Counted from the first letter of the stretch, positions 1 through 9,243 are shown. The stretch is 64,000 nucleotides of DNA from CATQHB01 sp965262595 (GCA_965262595.1 OZ253548.1:1798001-1862000), one strand, 5' to 3'. The notes: generated from the sequence alone by a model not told the origin. Numbers and translations are program-made.

Positions 1-44
1 GCTGCTGGACGCATCCCAGCCCTGGCCGGTCCGGGAGTAGTCCG

Positions 45-328
45 GTGGGCCGCCGCCAGCAGTGGGTCTATCACATCGAGCCCGAGGAGTTTCCTACGGA
101 CTTCCCGGACCGGCTGGACGCCTTCCGTCAGGCCGCCGGGTTGAGCTGGCGGGGCCTGGCCCGGCGGCTGAAGGTCAACCCCGTACCGTGTGGCGCTGGA
201 AGGCCGGGGCCGCTCCCGGCTCCGGCCATCTGGTTTCCCTGTTCAGCCTGGCCGCCGGAATGGGGCTGCTGCACCTGCTGCTACCGGAGGTGGTGGAGAA
301 GCACGACGTCGGCCTTGAGAGCCGTTGA
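45..328 (+). pseudogene. HTH (XRE-like) regulator, frameshifted
   Basis: A GTG-started frame begins at 45 and encodes the first part of a helix-turn-helix protein (GLSWRGLARRLKVNP). The matching continuation, RTVWRWKAG followed by a hydrophobic tail, lies in another frame and stops at 328. The break falls at a C run near 180, where one extra C would restore NPRTVWRW. The restored protein would be about 95 residues, a small DNA-binding regulator. It may be a decayed gene or an assembly indel. The start may also lie upstream of the window. The fold call is from the sequence pattern only. Confidence 0.55.
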
Positions 329-1091
329 CACAGATCCACTGGCATACTGGGCAACGAGTAACCAATCAACTCTCCAATTCATTGAAGCTTGTCCGATGCG
401 CGAGCGCACAGTAGGAGATGGTGCCTCAAAAGCCGCGCCGTCGGAGGGCCGTCCCAATTGTTCCAGAGACCTGCCTCTTTCTCTCCGGCTCAAGTCTCAG
501 CCTAACTGCACGACCAAGCCCGTTCCACCGGCAGTGCCCAAAGGGCCAAATACGCCGCTACAAAGAATGGGGTGGTCCGGCAAGGACGGGAGCGACGAAA
601 AGCCCAACGGTAAGACGATCATGAGCGCGGGCCGGAAACGGGCGCTGAACGTATATGTGCCCTCAAAGGGCACAGCCAAATCCAGAACGCTTCATAGTCG
701 TCACAGTAACGAATTATTGGTTATTAGCTAAATTGCAACCGCCTTCAGCTTTCAAGGTCGGTTTCATGGCGTGTTGTCATGTTGTTCGGTACAGCTTGTT
801 ATCCTCAAATTCGGTTTGTCTTTTCGCTACAGTGTGGTTGTTGTCGTGGGTAGGGAGCCCCTGACTCGATTGCCGGTCCTGCAAATGGTGCCAAACCGGG
901 ACACGACCGACTCAAATGCTTGCTCGTGGGCCGTCGTGTTGGTGATCACATGAATCCCGGTAGATGGACTTTCCCTATGCGTGCGAGAGTGTGTAAAATC
1001 TCAGCGGTCGTTGCCTTTAGACGTTGCGCCTCGCGCTCATGGCCTTGCCGCAACGACAAACTTGGTCGACGCTTTGCTGTACAGGTCCGCA
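329..1091. other. Intergenic, no gene recognised
   Basis: About 760 bases between the broken HTH gene and vsr. Open frames here are short, have atypical composition and match no family I know. I see no clear repeat, terminator or RNA gene. It may be decayed sequence at the edge of the defence cassette. Confidence 0.4.
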
Positions 1092-1514
1092 ATGCCTGAT
1101 CGCTTTCCAGCCGAAGTGCGCAGCAGAATTATGGGCAGTGTTCGGTCGAAAGGAACCGGGCCTGAGATGGTCGTGAGGCACGCCCTCCACCGCTTGGGGT
1201 ACCGATACCGACTTCACCGTGGAGACTTACCAGGTCGGCCAGACTTGGCCTTCACCTCCCGTCGCAAGGTGCTGTTCGTGAACGGATGTTTTTGGCACAT
1301 GCACTCAGGTTGCTCCCGGGCGCGGGTTCCCGGAACAAACCGAGATTTCTGGTTGGCTAAGATGGAACGCAATCGCCAACGCGAGGCAGACAACCTCGCC
1401 GCATTGCGAAAACTTGGATGGGAGTCTCTGACGGTGTGGGAGTGCGAGTTGCGGAATTTAGATACCGTCCTCACTCGCATAGCGTCGTTCCTGGGACCCA
1501 GGGGCTCACCGTGA
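1092..1514 (+). CDS. vsr: Very short patch repair endonuclease (Vsr-like)
   Basis: A 140-residue protein, the usual Vsr length. The start is taken at the ATG at 1092 because the family begins with a DRFPAEVRSRIMGSVRSKGT-like segment; the longer upstream frame adds unrelated residues. The metal-binding Asp lies in GRPDLAF (about residue 51) and the conserved aromatic/His block is NGCFWHMH (about 64-71). Vsr enzymes nick beside T:G mismatches made when 5-methylcytosine deaminates, and they accompany cytosine-5 methyltransferases. It converges on the minus-strand methyltransferase gene, with only about 17 bases between it and the last small ORF of that run. Its target site is not deducible. Confidence 0.9.
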   Translation: MPDRFPAEVRSRIMGSVRSKGTGPEMVVRHALHRLGYRYRLHRGDLPGRPDLAFTSRRKVLFVNGCFWHMHSGCSRARVPGTNRDFWLAKMERNRQREADNLAALRKLGWESLTVWECELRNLDTVLTRIASFLGPRGSP

Positions 1515-1531
1515 AATCCGTTCGGTCTCAG

Positions 1532-1702
1532 TCACTCGGATTGTCGTTCAAGGAACGACGTGAGCAGTTCCGCTATTTCCACCCTTTGCTCCTCCACTTT
1601 ACCGAAGGCGTGTATCAGGTCGTCCGGTTCACAGTTCTCCTCTCTCAACACCTGAGCTAGTTTTCGGAGGATTTGGGCCGGTGATTGTTCATTTGGGTTC
1701 AC
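1532..1702 (-). CDS. Small hypothetical protein (56 aa) coupled to the methyltransferase
   Basis: This is a GTG-started 56-codon frame read from 1702 to a TGA at 1532. It overlaps the 3' end of the cytosine methyltransferase gene by 14 bases, an arrangement typical of translational coupling. The product is acidic and probably helical (ILRKLAQVLREENCEPDDL, then VEEQRVEIAELLTSFLERQ). No family is recognised. It could be a small partner or regulator of the methyltransferase or Vsr. It is supported only by the overlap, the clean frame filling the gap up to vsr and plausible composition; no strong separate ribosome-binding site is needed if it is coupled. Confidence 0.5.
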   Translation of the reverse strand: MNPNEQSPAQILRKLAQVLREENCEPDDLIHAFGKVEEQRVEIAELLTSFLERQSE

Positions 1703-2879
1703 GTTGGGACTCTCCTAAAGCATTTGAGCAGTTCGCCAGGTGCGCGACGATGGATTTTCCAATGGCTTCCCCAAGTTTGACTGGCACGGCATTGCCTATC
1801 ATTCTCGCTATCTGGTTCATATGCACTGGCGAGCCATCTGGCACAAATGAGTAATTCCTAGGAAATGTCTGTAGTATCGCACCTTCCCTGAGTGAAATGG
1901 CTCGGTCTTGGTCTGGGTGGCCAAACCTGCCGTTCCCAAACCCGTTGAATTGTGTAGTGAGCGTTGGAGCCAGACAATCCCACTCCATGCGGCCATACAC
2001 GCTCCCGAACGTCTCGCCGGATTCTCTTGTGTGACATTCGGCCCTGAGATTTTCTTCCCAGTCTCTCCAACTGCCGCCGGGAGTGGAACTTCGGATACGG
2101 GTCAAATTCTTTGCGGACAAGCCACTTGCCTTATGCAGTTGGTCTCTCGGGTGTGTAGACCCGGCGCCAATAGGCTTGAGCCTTCCGATAGCCTTGCGTA
2201 CGGTCCGGAATTTGGCTTGCTTGTGAGTGGGTTTGATCATAGCAATCTCGCCAAAACGGGAAGCGATAACGACTAACCGCTTCCTCGATTGGGGTACGCC
2301 GTAATAGGCGCAGTGGACAACTGCGTTGAATGGTGTTGCATAGCCTGAATCCTTGAGCGTCTGCAGGAACTCGCTGAATACGTCATGGTTCTGTAAGTGA
2401 GACACGTTTTCCATCGTAACGATACCTGGTTTGAGTTCCCTCACAAGTTCGCAGAATTTGGCAATCAGTTGCCAACGTCGGTCCTCTGACGAGTTCTTGT
2501 GAGCGTAGGGGGAGTAAGGCTGGCACGGTGCGCACCCCGCCAGTACGCGAACGCAGGTATCCGGAAACAGAGAATCGACGAACTCGGCCGTAACGTCAGC
2601 GATGTCCAGTTCGTGAAATGCGGCTCCGACGTTGGCGGAAAAAGGATGCCTGCAAACTGGATCGGCGTCCAGACCCGCGGCTATGGATACGCCGCTACGC
2701 TGCATCCCGTATGAAAGCCCGCCAGCACCGCAGAACAAGTCTACGGCAACTGGTTGGGCGGCAAATTGCGTTGTATCCTTTGCCAACAAATGCACCTCTG
2801 CGCGGGGTGTGGCGTAGTCAATTCTATACCTGACTATCGGCATACGTCCGATTCCAGTTACTTGATCATGCCATGTCAT
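1689..2879 (-). CDS. DNA (cytosine-5-)-methyltransferase
   Basis: A 396-residue C5 cytosine methyltransferase that transfers a methyl group from S-adenosylmethionine to cytosine in DNA. Motif I is DLFCGAGGLSYG (about 47-58). Motif IV, with the catalytic Cys in APCQPYS, is near 117-123. ENV (motif VI) is near 157-159, QSRKRLVVIA is motif VIII, and GNAVPVKLGEAI near the C-terminus is motif X. The target-recognition region between VIII and IX is intact, but its target is not readable. The start could instead be the Met at 2843, since neither start has a strong Shine-Dalgarno. With Vsr it forms a methylation/repair pair. No cognate restriction enzyme is recognised beside it, so the kinase-like cassette upstream is the candidate partner. 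Confidence 0.92.
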   Translation of the reverse strand: MTWHDQVTGIGRMPIVRYRIDYATPRAEVHLLAKDTTQFAAQPVAVDLFCGAGGLSYGMQRSGVSIAAGLDADPVCRHPFSANVGAAFHELDIADVTAEFVDSLFPDTCVRVLAGCAPCQPYSPYAHKNSSEDRRWQLIAKFCELVRELKPGIVTMENVSHLQNHDVFSEFLQTLKDSGYATPFNAVVHCAYYGVPQSRKRLVVIASRFGEIAMIKPTHKQAKFRTVRKAIGRLKPIGAGSTHPRDQLHKASGLSAKNLTRIRSSTPGGSWRDWEENLRAECHTRESGETFGSVYGRMEWDCLAPTLTTQFNGFGNGRFGHPDQDRAISLREGAILQTFPRNYSFVPDGSPVHMNQIARMIGNAVPVKLGEAIGKSIVAHLANCSNALGESQREPK

Positions 2880-3073
2880 CGTTGGGGCGGTACCTGTGTC
2901 TCACTCCCGCTAGCTTCCAGATTGCCCGGTCATGGACATCCCCTGTTGTCGCCGGTGGCGGATTTACGGACTCCTTAAGCCCGAGATCTGCATCGGATTC
3001 CCTTAGCGGCGCTGCATCTCCGGGATACCCAAAGAGCTCACCCCTAGGCGACTTGGGGTCGCCACTCTACGGA

Positions 3074-3712
3074 TCATTGCGGTTGGAACTGCCTCAATGC
3101 CCTGATAGTTTTCATCTGCTCCCAAACCATTCCGTCCGTGCGGTCGAATTTTCCAAGTACCCATCGCCTACCGTAAATGGAAGTCAGCATACAGAGGACA
3201 AGGCTTATCTGATTCTTGGCTTCCAGTGGGATAGTTGGATCAGATTCCAACATCCAAAAAGGGGTCACCTCTTTCCCATTTGGCTTTATTCTGCGGCACA
3301 TCTGGGCATGGCAGAAATCATGCTTATCGCCGCCGTCTCCTTCGTCGGTCTCGTATCTGAAAGCCACACCTTGAATTTTCAAGTTTTCGTCAAAGGCTGC
3401 CAGCAGGACGTAGACCCTGAAGTGCACCCAATCGTCAGTGCCGTGTAATGTGACAAAAGGCAGAAATCTCTCGTTCTCAGGAGGTTCCAGGACGAAATAG
3501 TGATCCTTGTCCCTCATAGTGAGGTGGGGATTTTCGCTGAGACTGGAGCTGAGTGCCTGGGGCAGAAGGCAATTCATCTCGAACCGGGCACAGGCTTCGG
3601 AGTAGAGTTCACTGAATTTACCCTTAGACCAATGGTTATCAATGGCAAGGAATCTTTCGAGGATCCCGCGAATGGTCGCTTTGGCGTCCTCGTCTACCGG
3701 CTGGATAAACAT
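3074..3712 (-). CDS. Hypothetical protein in kinase/receiver/methyltransferase cassette
   Basis: A 212-residue soluble protein of unknown family. It starts at the ATG at 3712, eight bases after the receiver-like gene ends, with a GAGG-type ribosome-binding site in the overlap zone, so it is almost certainly cotranscribed with the two genes upstream. It has no signal peptide or membrane segment. Notable stretches are the aromatic/charged HGTDDWVHFRVYVLLAAFDE and a Cys/His-containing KHDFCHAQMCRRIKPNG. I do not see a PD-(D/E)XK or HNH signature I would trust. It could be the effector or an adaptor of the cassette; its role is open. Confidence 0.7.
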   Translation of the reverse strand: MFIQPVDEDAKATIRGILERFLAIDNHWSKGKFSELYSEACARFEMNCLLPQALSSSLSENPHLTMRDKDHYFVLEPPENERFLPFVTLHGTDDWVHFRVYVLLAAFDENLKIQGVAFRYETDEGDGGDKHDFCHAQMCRRIKPNGKEVTPFWMLESDPTIPLEAKNQISLVLCMLTSIYGRRWVLGKFDRTDGMVWEQMKTIRALRQFQPQ

Positions 3713-3720
3713 GGCCTACC

Positions 3721-4971
3721 TCAGTAACTCAACATCGCTTCAGGTGCGTTCGTCACTCCCAACGGGTTCAAGATTCCTTCGGAACCCAATTCCGGTATAA
3801 ATTCCGCAGCGACATCAGAATGTCGATTGAGCAGGAACCGTTTCATATACGGTGGGGAAACCAGTGCCCTAAACGGTTGTACGCACTCAATGGGCAAGAA
3901 TTTTGACACGTTTTCGCAGAACACCCATTTTGCGTTCGCTTCCCCAGACTTCCATGGGTCCCTCACTTCCTCGATACATTCGTCGCGATTGATTTCAGGC
4001 CAGTACCACGCCGGCCTCCACAACCAGTGAGGCTGCTTGAACTGGTACTGTTTCAGCCGTTCGTCAAGAAGGCCAATCACATCCCATGACGTCGGATTGC
4101 ACAGACGGTTCCATGATTCGATCGTTTCGCTTCGGTCCTTGATCAAGCTGGGGAACCTGGAAGCGAGGTGAGGCGCATCCACAAGGGCATTCTGATCCGG
4201 TAGGATGACGGAGTTGAGAAGTGTCACGATGCGGGAGGCCGCTACCCGACATAGTTGATCCAGGATTAGTTCGTCCTTGGCTTCTTTCCCGGCGTCCGAG
4301 CGTTTGATGAAGTCTCGGAACGTCACTTTTTCCACAGGGTCGCCTCTGGGAGTTAAGAACTCATGAACTCTCCAAGGTACCGCATCAATGACACGGTCCA
4401 ATCCGAAGAAATCAAACACGGGTTCTTCAAAATGGTCTCGTACATCGTCCACGCAGCGTTTGAAATTCTCTCCGGCGCCTGGTATGGCCGGCCAGTGCCA
4501 TGGTCGATACCCACTGAATTCGGCTCGCCACAAGCCGGGATTGCCCAATTGTTGACCATCAATGTGCAAGTCGGCGAAATCTTCGCTGGGACTCCTCAGG
4601 CTGAGGTCGAAAATGTTGAGCCTTTGGGCGTTTAGCACGACGATAAAACCGCATGTGGTGAAGCAGCGCAACAGGTAAGCAAGCCTGCTTCCAGTGGGGT
4701 TGTATGTGGTTGAGTATTCAAGCAGGTCATAATCAACGACCGCTACGTCCTTTCCGTCCGCTTCGTGCTCACCAACCATGCCATTGCCGTGGCCATCTTT
4801 TCGCCATTCGCTTCTCCGGAGATTGGTTACGTTCTGAAGACGCTCAAAAGAGTCATGCGTGGCAGATTCCACATCCACAGCACCAACGCCGAGGCCATCG
4901 CGTATAGCGTCTGCCCAACTGGCAGCGACCTCGTTCCGGTCTTCAAAAACTAGTATCCTGAGTTGGTTCAT
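3721..4971 (-). CDS. Receiver-like protein with large unknown C-terminal domain
   Basis: A protein of about 416 residues. The start is set at the ATG at 4971, which overlaps the upstream kinase stop as ATGA and gives a receiver-type beginning MNQLRILVFEDRNEV. An ATG 15 bases upstream is also open. The first about 130 residues look like a response-regulator receiver: an acidic pocket in FEDRN and a candidate phospho-acceptor Asp in VAVVDYDLLEY (about 80-82), followed by a hydrophobic strand. The remaining about 280 residues (Trp-rich, PHWLWRPAWYWPEIN) match nothing I know and are not a classical DNA-binding output. Coupling to a histidine-kinase-like ATPase supports a signalling role. The receiver call is moderately sure; the output is unknown. 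Confidence 0.65.
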   Translation of the reverse strand: MNQLRILVFEDRNEVAASWADAIRDGLGVGAVDVESATHDSFERLQNVTNLRRSEWRKDGHGNGMVGEHEADGKDVAVVDYDLLEYSTTYNPTGSRLAYLLRCFTTCGFIVVLNAQRLNIFDLSLRSPSEDFADLHIDGQQLGNPGLWRAEFSGYRPWHWPAIPGAGENFKRCVDDVRDHFEEPVFDFFGLDRVIDAVPWRVHEFLTPRGDPVEKVTFRDFIKRSDAGKEAKDELILDQLCRVAASRIVTLLNSVILPDQNALVDAPHLASRFPSLIKDRSETIESWNRLCNPTSWDVIGLLDERLKQYQFKQPHWLWRPAWYWPEINRDECIEEVRDPWKSGEANAKWVFCENVSKFLPIECVQPFRALVSPPYMKRFLLNRHSDVAAEFIPELGSEGILNPLGVTNAPEAMLSY

Positions 4972-7205
4972 GGTCTCTCGCTCCAAGCTATCTCAAAGCA
5001 CGTTTTGAATGGATCTGTCGGTTCAACGAAGTGGACATCGGCTCTCAAATCCGTGGCCAACATACGCACGATGGACAAACCCAAGCCTGTTCCACCGTAC
5101 CCCAACGCGCGACGTTCAGCCGAAATTTCCAGCCCCCTGTGGAGAGGTTCGAACAAACCTTCCGACTGATCAAGGTCAATGCCTACTCCCGTGTCCTGGA
5201 TCCTAATCCCTCGGCGCCGACCCGATTGAAACGATGATACCGATATGCGCTTGACCTCACTGTCCAACATTGCATTGGAGCAGTTCATGAAGAGATTGTG
5301 AAAAATGGCCATCCAGACTGGGTAGCTGGTCTCCGGCAGCATCAGTTCTTGGTCAATGTCAGAAACCTCTACTGTCACTCCACGTAGGATCGGTCTGATA
5401 TTGCCCACCATACTGGTGACGAGTGGTTTCGCCCTAAAGCGCCTGACCGCCTCCCTGTTCCTTTCGTCCGCAATCGGTGAGAAAATCGCCCGGGTATCGC
5501 GCGCGTCTTGGATCCATTGCTTGATTTTTTGCGAAATCTCACCGATGGCTTCCGTTTTATCTGAGTCAATCCCGGCCGCAGCCTCCAGCAACGTGGCGTG
5601 GTGTTCCAGCACGTTTAGTTGCTGGTTGAATTGATGGTCCAACGCCATCGCCGTTACCCCTACCGTCGCCATTGCACCAAGCAAACCGGACTGTTTAGTG
5701 GCCCACCCGGACTGCTCGCGGATAGACTCAATAGTCTTGCCCACCTCCGTCTTGAGCCGCGTGGCTACAGCCTTTGGGATTTGGTCTTCGTGTTGATCCA
5801 AAATATCCCAGACATTTTGAGCCAAGGAGGTCGGGGTTTCTACCCTGCGATTCTGTGCGTTTGCTTCCAATTGCTTGGCCTTAAGGCGCGTCGCGTAGTA
5901 GTCCAAGGCAAACCTTACTGTGTCACGCAATTGGAAGAAGGCCTCGTTGCTCACCAATCGGTCTCGAGAGACCTGTATCTGTAGGTATTCGGGCGCGCAT
6001 GAACCCGCCAGATGAGCTGCCAACGCCTCGCGGGTAGTGTCTATATGGACTACGCCAAGGACACGTGAATTGGTGGGAAGGTGGTTCAATCCCAACGGCA
6101 CTTGCAACTCGTCAGGCAAAAGCCGAGACCTGTTCATTCGATGTGAATGGTCAACCTCAAGCAACAGCCAGTCGGCTTCCGGACCTGCGTAAGGAATTCG
6201 AAACCCAGCGTCATAGATGTGGACTCCTCCCCAATCGCTCATGTAACCTCTAGCCAATTGGACAGGAATGCCATGTCCTTGTCGGCCGGCCAAGTTGAAT
6301 ATACGGATTTCGAATTCCAAGCTGTTGATCAAGTATTGACCTTCGTTCCTAACCGGAACCGTAAACTTGAAGGCTTGAGCGGGTTCACGTTCCAATTCCA
6401 GAGACAACTGAACTTCTCTCTTCTGGTTTCCTTTTTCCGAGCCGCCGACCGGCAGAAGGCGACCGACAATACGGCTTCGGTACAGGTCAAGGATACGGGA
6501 CATTTGCGTATTAAACCGAGATGCCATTGCGGCATCAGGTGCTATCAATTCTACTTTGAAACCGTCCGTTTCATCGTCCGGTCTGTCGCTAATTCGGCGA
6601 AACGGCGGCTCAAGGAACCATATTTCCTTGGCCAGGCTTTCGAATTCTTTTGGTTCCCACCCTTGCTTTAGCCTTGTTAATCTAACTCTTGTGCCGTGCG
6701 ATTTTCCTATCGGAAAAGCACCTGCTTCCGGCTGCCTGACGTCGTACAGTGCGGTCGCTCGGGTCAGCTCGCCAGCCATAACTGCATGGTCCCAATCAAC
6801 TATGGCGTGAAGTTCTTGAGGGGGCGAGCCATCTGAATTTTCTACGGTTGGGACTGATTGCAACTCTAGTTCACTGGCCAAAAATTGGACAGCCAAACGG
6901 CCTACTCCTTTTGAACCAGTCAAGGGCCTGCCCAATCTCGGGGACTTGATCTGAGCAACTTTGTGGGCCGAGCCAATGCGCATCCACCGATTTTTGAAAT
7001 CCTCAAAGGTCATGCCATGACCATTGTCTACTATCTCAATCAGGTCGTCTTCAATGCGGATCTCAACTTTTGTCGCATCTGCGTCATAACTATTTTTCAC
7101 CAACTCGGCAAGAGCGATGTACTGCCTTCCAACCAGACGCTCGCCGAGTTCGCGAAGCAATTGCGAATCTACGGTAAAATGAATCTCTCGCAGTTGAGAC
7201 GACAT
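4968..7205 (-). CDS. Dual-GHKL ATPase: MORC/Hsp90-like N-terminus plus histidine-kinase core
   Basis: A 745-residue soluble protein with two GHKL-type ATP-binding modules. The N-terminal one has the N-box AELVKNSYDADA (33-44), DNGHGM (60-65) and GSKGVGRLA (97-105), as in Hsp90/MutL/MORC ATPases. The C-terminal one has NLFMNCSNAML, DTGVGID and GGTGLGLSIV (about 703-712), as in sensor histidine kinases. It is preceded by a helical stretch with a candidate phospho-His in ALDHQFNQQL (about 525). It starts at the ATG at 7205 with GGAGG upstream and is the first gene of a coupled run. No membrane segment is present, so input is probably sensed by the N-terminal ATPase domain. It is likely an intracellular sensor in a DNA-modification-linked defence cassette (inference). 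Confidence 0.8.
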   Translation of the reverse strand: MSSQLREIHFTVDSQLLRELGERLVGRQYIALAELVKNSYDADATKVEIRIEDDLIEIVDNGHGMTFEDFKNRWMRIGSAHKVAQIKSPRLGRPLTGSKGVGRLAVQFLASELELQSVPTVENSDGSPPQELHAIVDWDHAVMAGELTRATALYDVRQPEAGAFPIGKSHGTRVRLTRLKQGWEPKEFESLAKEIWFLEPPFRRISDRPDDETDGFKVELIAPDAAMASRFNTQMSRILDLYRSRIVGRLLPVGGSEKGNQKREVQLSLELEREPAQAFKFTVPVRNEGQYLINSLEFEIRIFNLAGRQGHGIPVQLARGYMSDWGGVHIYDAGFRIPYAGPEADWLLLEVDHSHRMNRSRLLPDELQVPLGLNHLPTNSRVLGVVHIDTTREALAAHLAGSCAPEYLQIQVSRDRLVSNEAFFQLRDTVRFALDYYATRLKAKQLEANAQNRRVETPTSLAQNVWDILDQHEDQIPKAVATRLKTEVGKTIESIREQSGWATKQSGLLGAMATVGVTAMALDHQFNQQLNVLEHHATLLEAAAGIDSDKTEAIGEISQKIKQWIQDARDTRAIFSPIADERNREAVRRFRAKPLVTSMVGNIRPILRGVTVEVSDIDQELMLPETSYPVWMAIFHNLFMNCSNAMLDSEVKRISVSSFQSGRRRGIRIQDTGVGIDLDQSEGLFEPLHRGLEISAERRALGYGGTGLGLSIVRMLATDLRADVHFVEPTDPFKTCFEIAWSERP

Positions 7206-7587
7206 GGTGGATCGCCTCCATCAGTCACTTGCGATCGGTACCTCACCCGTCAGGTCGGGACCGGAGCCTACGTCGGTTTAGGGAATCTCAGGTCCTTGCC
7301 CACAGGTGGCTACCGATGCGGGTAATTTACGCCTAGGTGTAAGTCCAGCAACACACGCACCATCGGTCGGCTTTCTTCGCCAGTGGGGGGCGGCAAAAGC
7401 CGGTAGTCGCGGGCGGATCGTATAGCCTCCATAACGGTCGGCAAAACGGCGGATAAAGGGCTCTGTGGATTGAACGGTTTTCGTTTCTCGCACAACAAAG
7501 ACAGAAACCGCCCAGACGAGCGCCCTTAGCCCTACCGCCGAAGCGATTGAGGTGGCTAGAAAAGCCTACCATGACCTGCGACCGGGG
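7206..7587. other. Intergenic boundary between defence cassette and conjugative element
   Basis: About 380 bases upstream of the kinase-like gene and downstream of the replication-relaxation gene. It should hold the promoter of the minus-strand kinase cassette near 7210-7300, but I cannot place -10/-35 boxes with confidence. A short minus-strand frame (about 62 codons, 7310-7498) is open but unrecognised. Composition changes from moderate to high GC across this stretch, so it may be an element junction. No attachment-site repeat was found. Confidence 0.4.
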
Positions 7588-9243
7588 TCAACCAAAGTTT
7601 CGGCGTTCAGCGGGGTGAAAGGCGTAGCCAGGCGGGTCGCCGCTGCGGGCAATCCAAGCCGGTCCCAGCGGCCCGGCGCTCTCCACCAGTTCGCGGTGGG
7701 AGGCCAGCAGGGGCACCCGCACGCGGGCGCGTTCCATCTCGCGGGCCGCGACTTCCAGGAAGTGGGTCAGCGCGATGGGGTCGTCGAAAACCACCAGGAC
7801 CAGGGGTTGACTGCCGTGGTCGTCGGTGGGCCTGGGGGTGGCGTAGTAGCGCAGGTAGGGGGCGACGCGGGCGGCCATGGTCGCGGGCCTCACGGCCCGG
7901 CGCTCCCACTCCAGGAAGAAGGGCCAGGTGTCGCCGCCTCTACGGACAATGCCGAAGGCGTCGGGATGGACCGAGCGCAACCCGCCCTGGTGCCGGAAGT
8001 AGCGCGACGCCCGGCGGGGCGGGTCCAGTTGCACGATCTCCCGAGAGCGGGAACGGGCCTGCCTGGCCAGGGCGGCGACGAAGGCGTGGACGGCGGCGGT
8101 GTGCTCGGCGTTGCGGAGCAATTGGCGGGTCCTGGTTCCGGCGACGTTGCGCCAGCCCAGGGGAGCACCGGGGTCGAGAAGGGCGGCGCTCCACCGCTTG
8201 CGGGCGTCGCCCACCGAGGTCCGGTCCCGGCGGGCCAGCATGACCAGCCCCCTATCGGACAGGGCCAGGCGGCGCTGCCCGTCCACGGCAACGTCAACCA
8301 GCAGGTCCAACTCTGCCAACCGCCGCGTCACCTGGGACAGGCGGGTCCGCTTCACGCCCAGCAACGCGCCCAGGTGGGCCGGTGCCAGCCAAGGCCAGTC
8401 GGCCAGCAGGTCCACGGCCCGCTTCTCCACCGGCTTGAGCCGGGACGGCAGCAGGCAGTCGGCCCCCGGGTCCAAGGTATCGGGCAGAGCGGCACGTTGG
8501 GGCGGCCTCCGCAGGGGCCAGGTCCGGGGCGGCCCGGTGTGGGCCAACGCGGTTTGCAGGTCCAGGGGCGCGGGACCGGAGGGGGTGCGCCACACGGCGG
8601 CCCCGGCCCCGGCAAAAGCGGCGTCGCTCTCCAGGGCCAGGAACACCGGCCCGGGCAATGCCGTTGCCAGCCGCCGGGCCTGGCGCAGCCGCACCTCGTC
8701 CGGGGCCAGCAGCAGGACGGCGCTGGTCGGCGTCAACTGCCCCAGCCGCCAGAGGCGCTTGCCGAAGGCGGTCCGGTCGCTGGTATTCCCCCGGCGCACC
8801 ACCGCCAGGGTCCTGCCGCCGGGCAGGGCGATGGCGGCGTCCAGGGGCATGGCCCGATACCAGCGGAAAACAAGAGGATGGGCCACCTGGTTGATGGCGC
8901 AGGCCAGCCGGTAGATGACGGCCACGGCGTCCAGGCGTTCCAGCAGGCCCCGCCGCCACTGGCGGGAGACGGGGCGCAGGAACAGCGGTTCCTCCAGGGG
9001 CACGGCGTCCAGCTCCGCCAGGCCGGTCCACTCCGGCGGCGGTGAGGGCGTGGCGGCGGGTTGGGGGAACCAGGGGCGAGGCGTGGGGGACGGCCGCCAC
9101 CATCCCCTCACGCTCCAGCCGGGCAACGGCATCGTACACCGCCCCCGGGACCAGCCGGTGAGGGCGGCCAGCTCCAGCCGGTCCAGGAAGGGCATATCGG
9201 CCAGGCGCCGCAGGGCGTCGGCCTCGCAATGGCTGAATCTCAT
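7588..9243 (-). CDS. Replication-relaxation family protein (two compensating frameshifts)
   Basis: A 551-codon frame ending the type IV secretion operon; its ATG overlaps the coupling-protein stop as ATGA. The N-terminus (FLDRLELAALTGWSRG) begins a winged-helix domain, and a second HTH-like segment (LGVKRTRLSQVTRRLAELDL) lies in the middle. The C-terminus (FFLEWERRAVRPATMAARV, then PLVLVVFDD) matches the pattern of plasmid replication-relaxation proteins. Between about 9141 and 9018 the expected sequence GAVYDAVARLEREGMVAAVP is in another frame: one G is missing from a G run near 9133 and one extra C is present near 9020. The local product is therefore scrambled for about 40 residues. It probably acts in transfer or replication control. 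Confidence 0.65.
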   Translation of the reverse strand: MRFSHCEADALRRLADMPFLDRLELAALTGWSRGRCTMPLPGWSVRGWWRPSPTPRPWFPQPAATPSPPPEWTGLAELDAVPLEEPLFLRPVSRQWRRGLLERLDAVAVIYRLACAINQVAHPLVFRWYRAMPLDAAIALPGGRTLAVVRRGNTSDRTAFGKRLWRLGQLTPTSAVLLLAPDEVRLRQARRLATALPGPVFLALESDAAFAGAGAAVWRTPSGPAPLDLQTALAHTGPPRTWPLRRPPQRAALPDTLDPGADCLLPSRLKPVEKRAVDLLADWPWLAPAHLGALLGVKRTRLSQVTRRLAELDLLVDVAVDGQRRLALSDRGLVMLARRDRTSVGDARKRWSAALLDPGAPLGWRNVAGTRTRQLLRNAEHTAAVHAFVAALARQARSRSREIVQLDPPRRASRYFRHQGGLRSVHPDAFGIVRRGGDTWPFFLEWERRAVRPATMAARVAPYLRYYATPRPTDDHGSQPLVLVVFDDPIALTHFLEVAAREMERARVRVPLLASHRELVESAGPLGPAWIARSGDPPGYAFHPAERRNFG

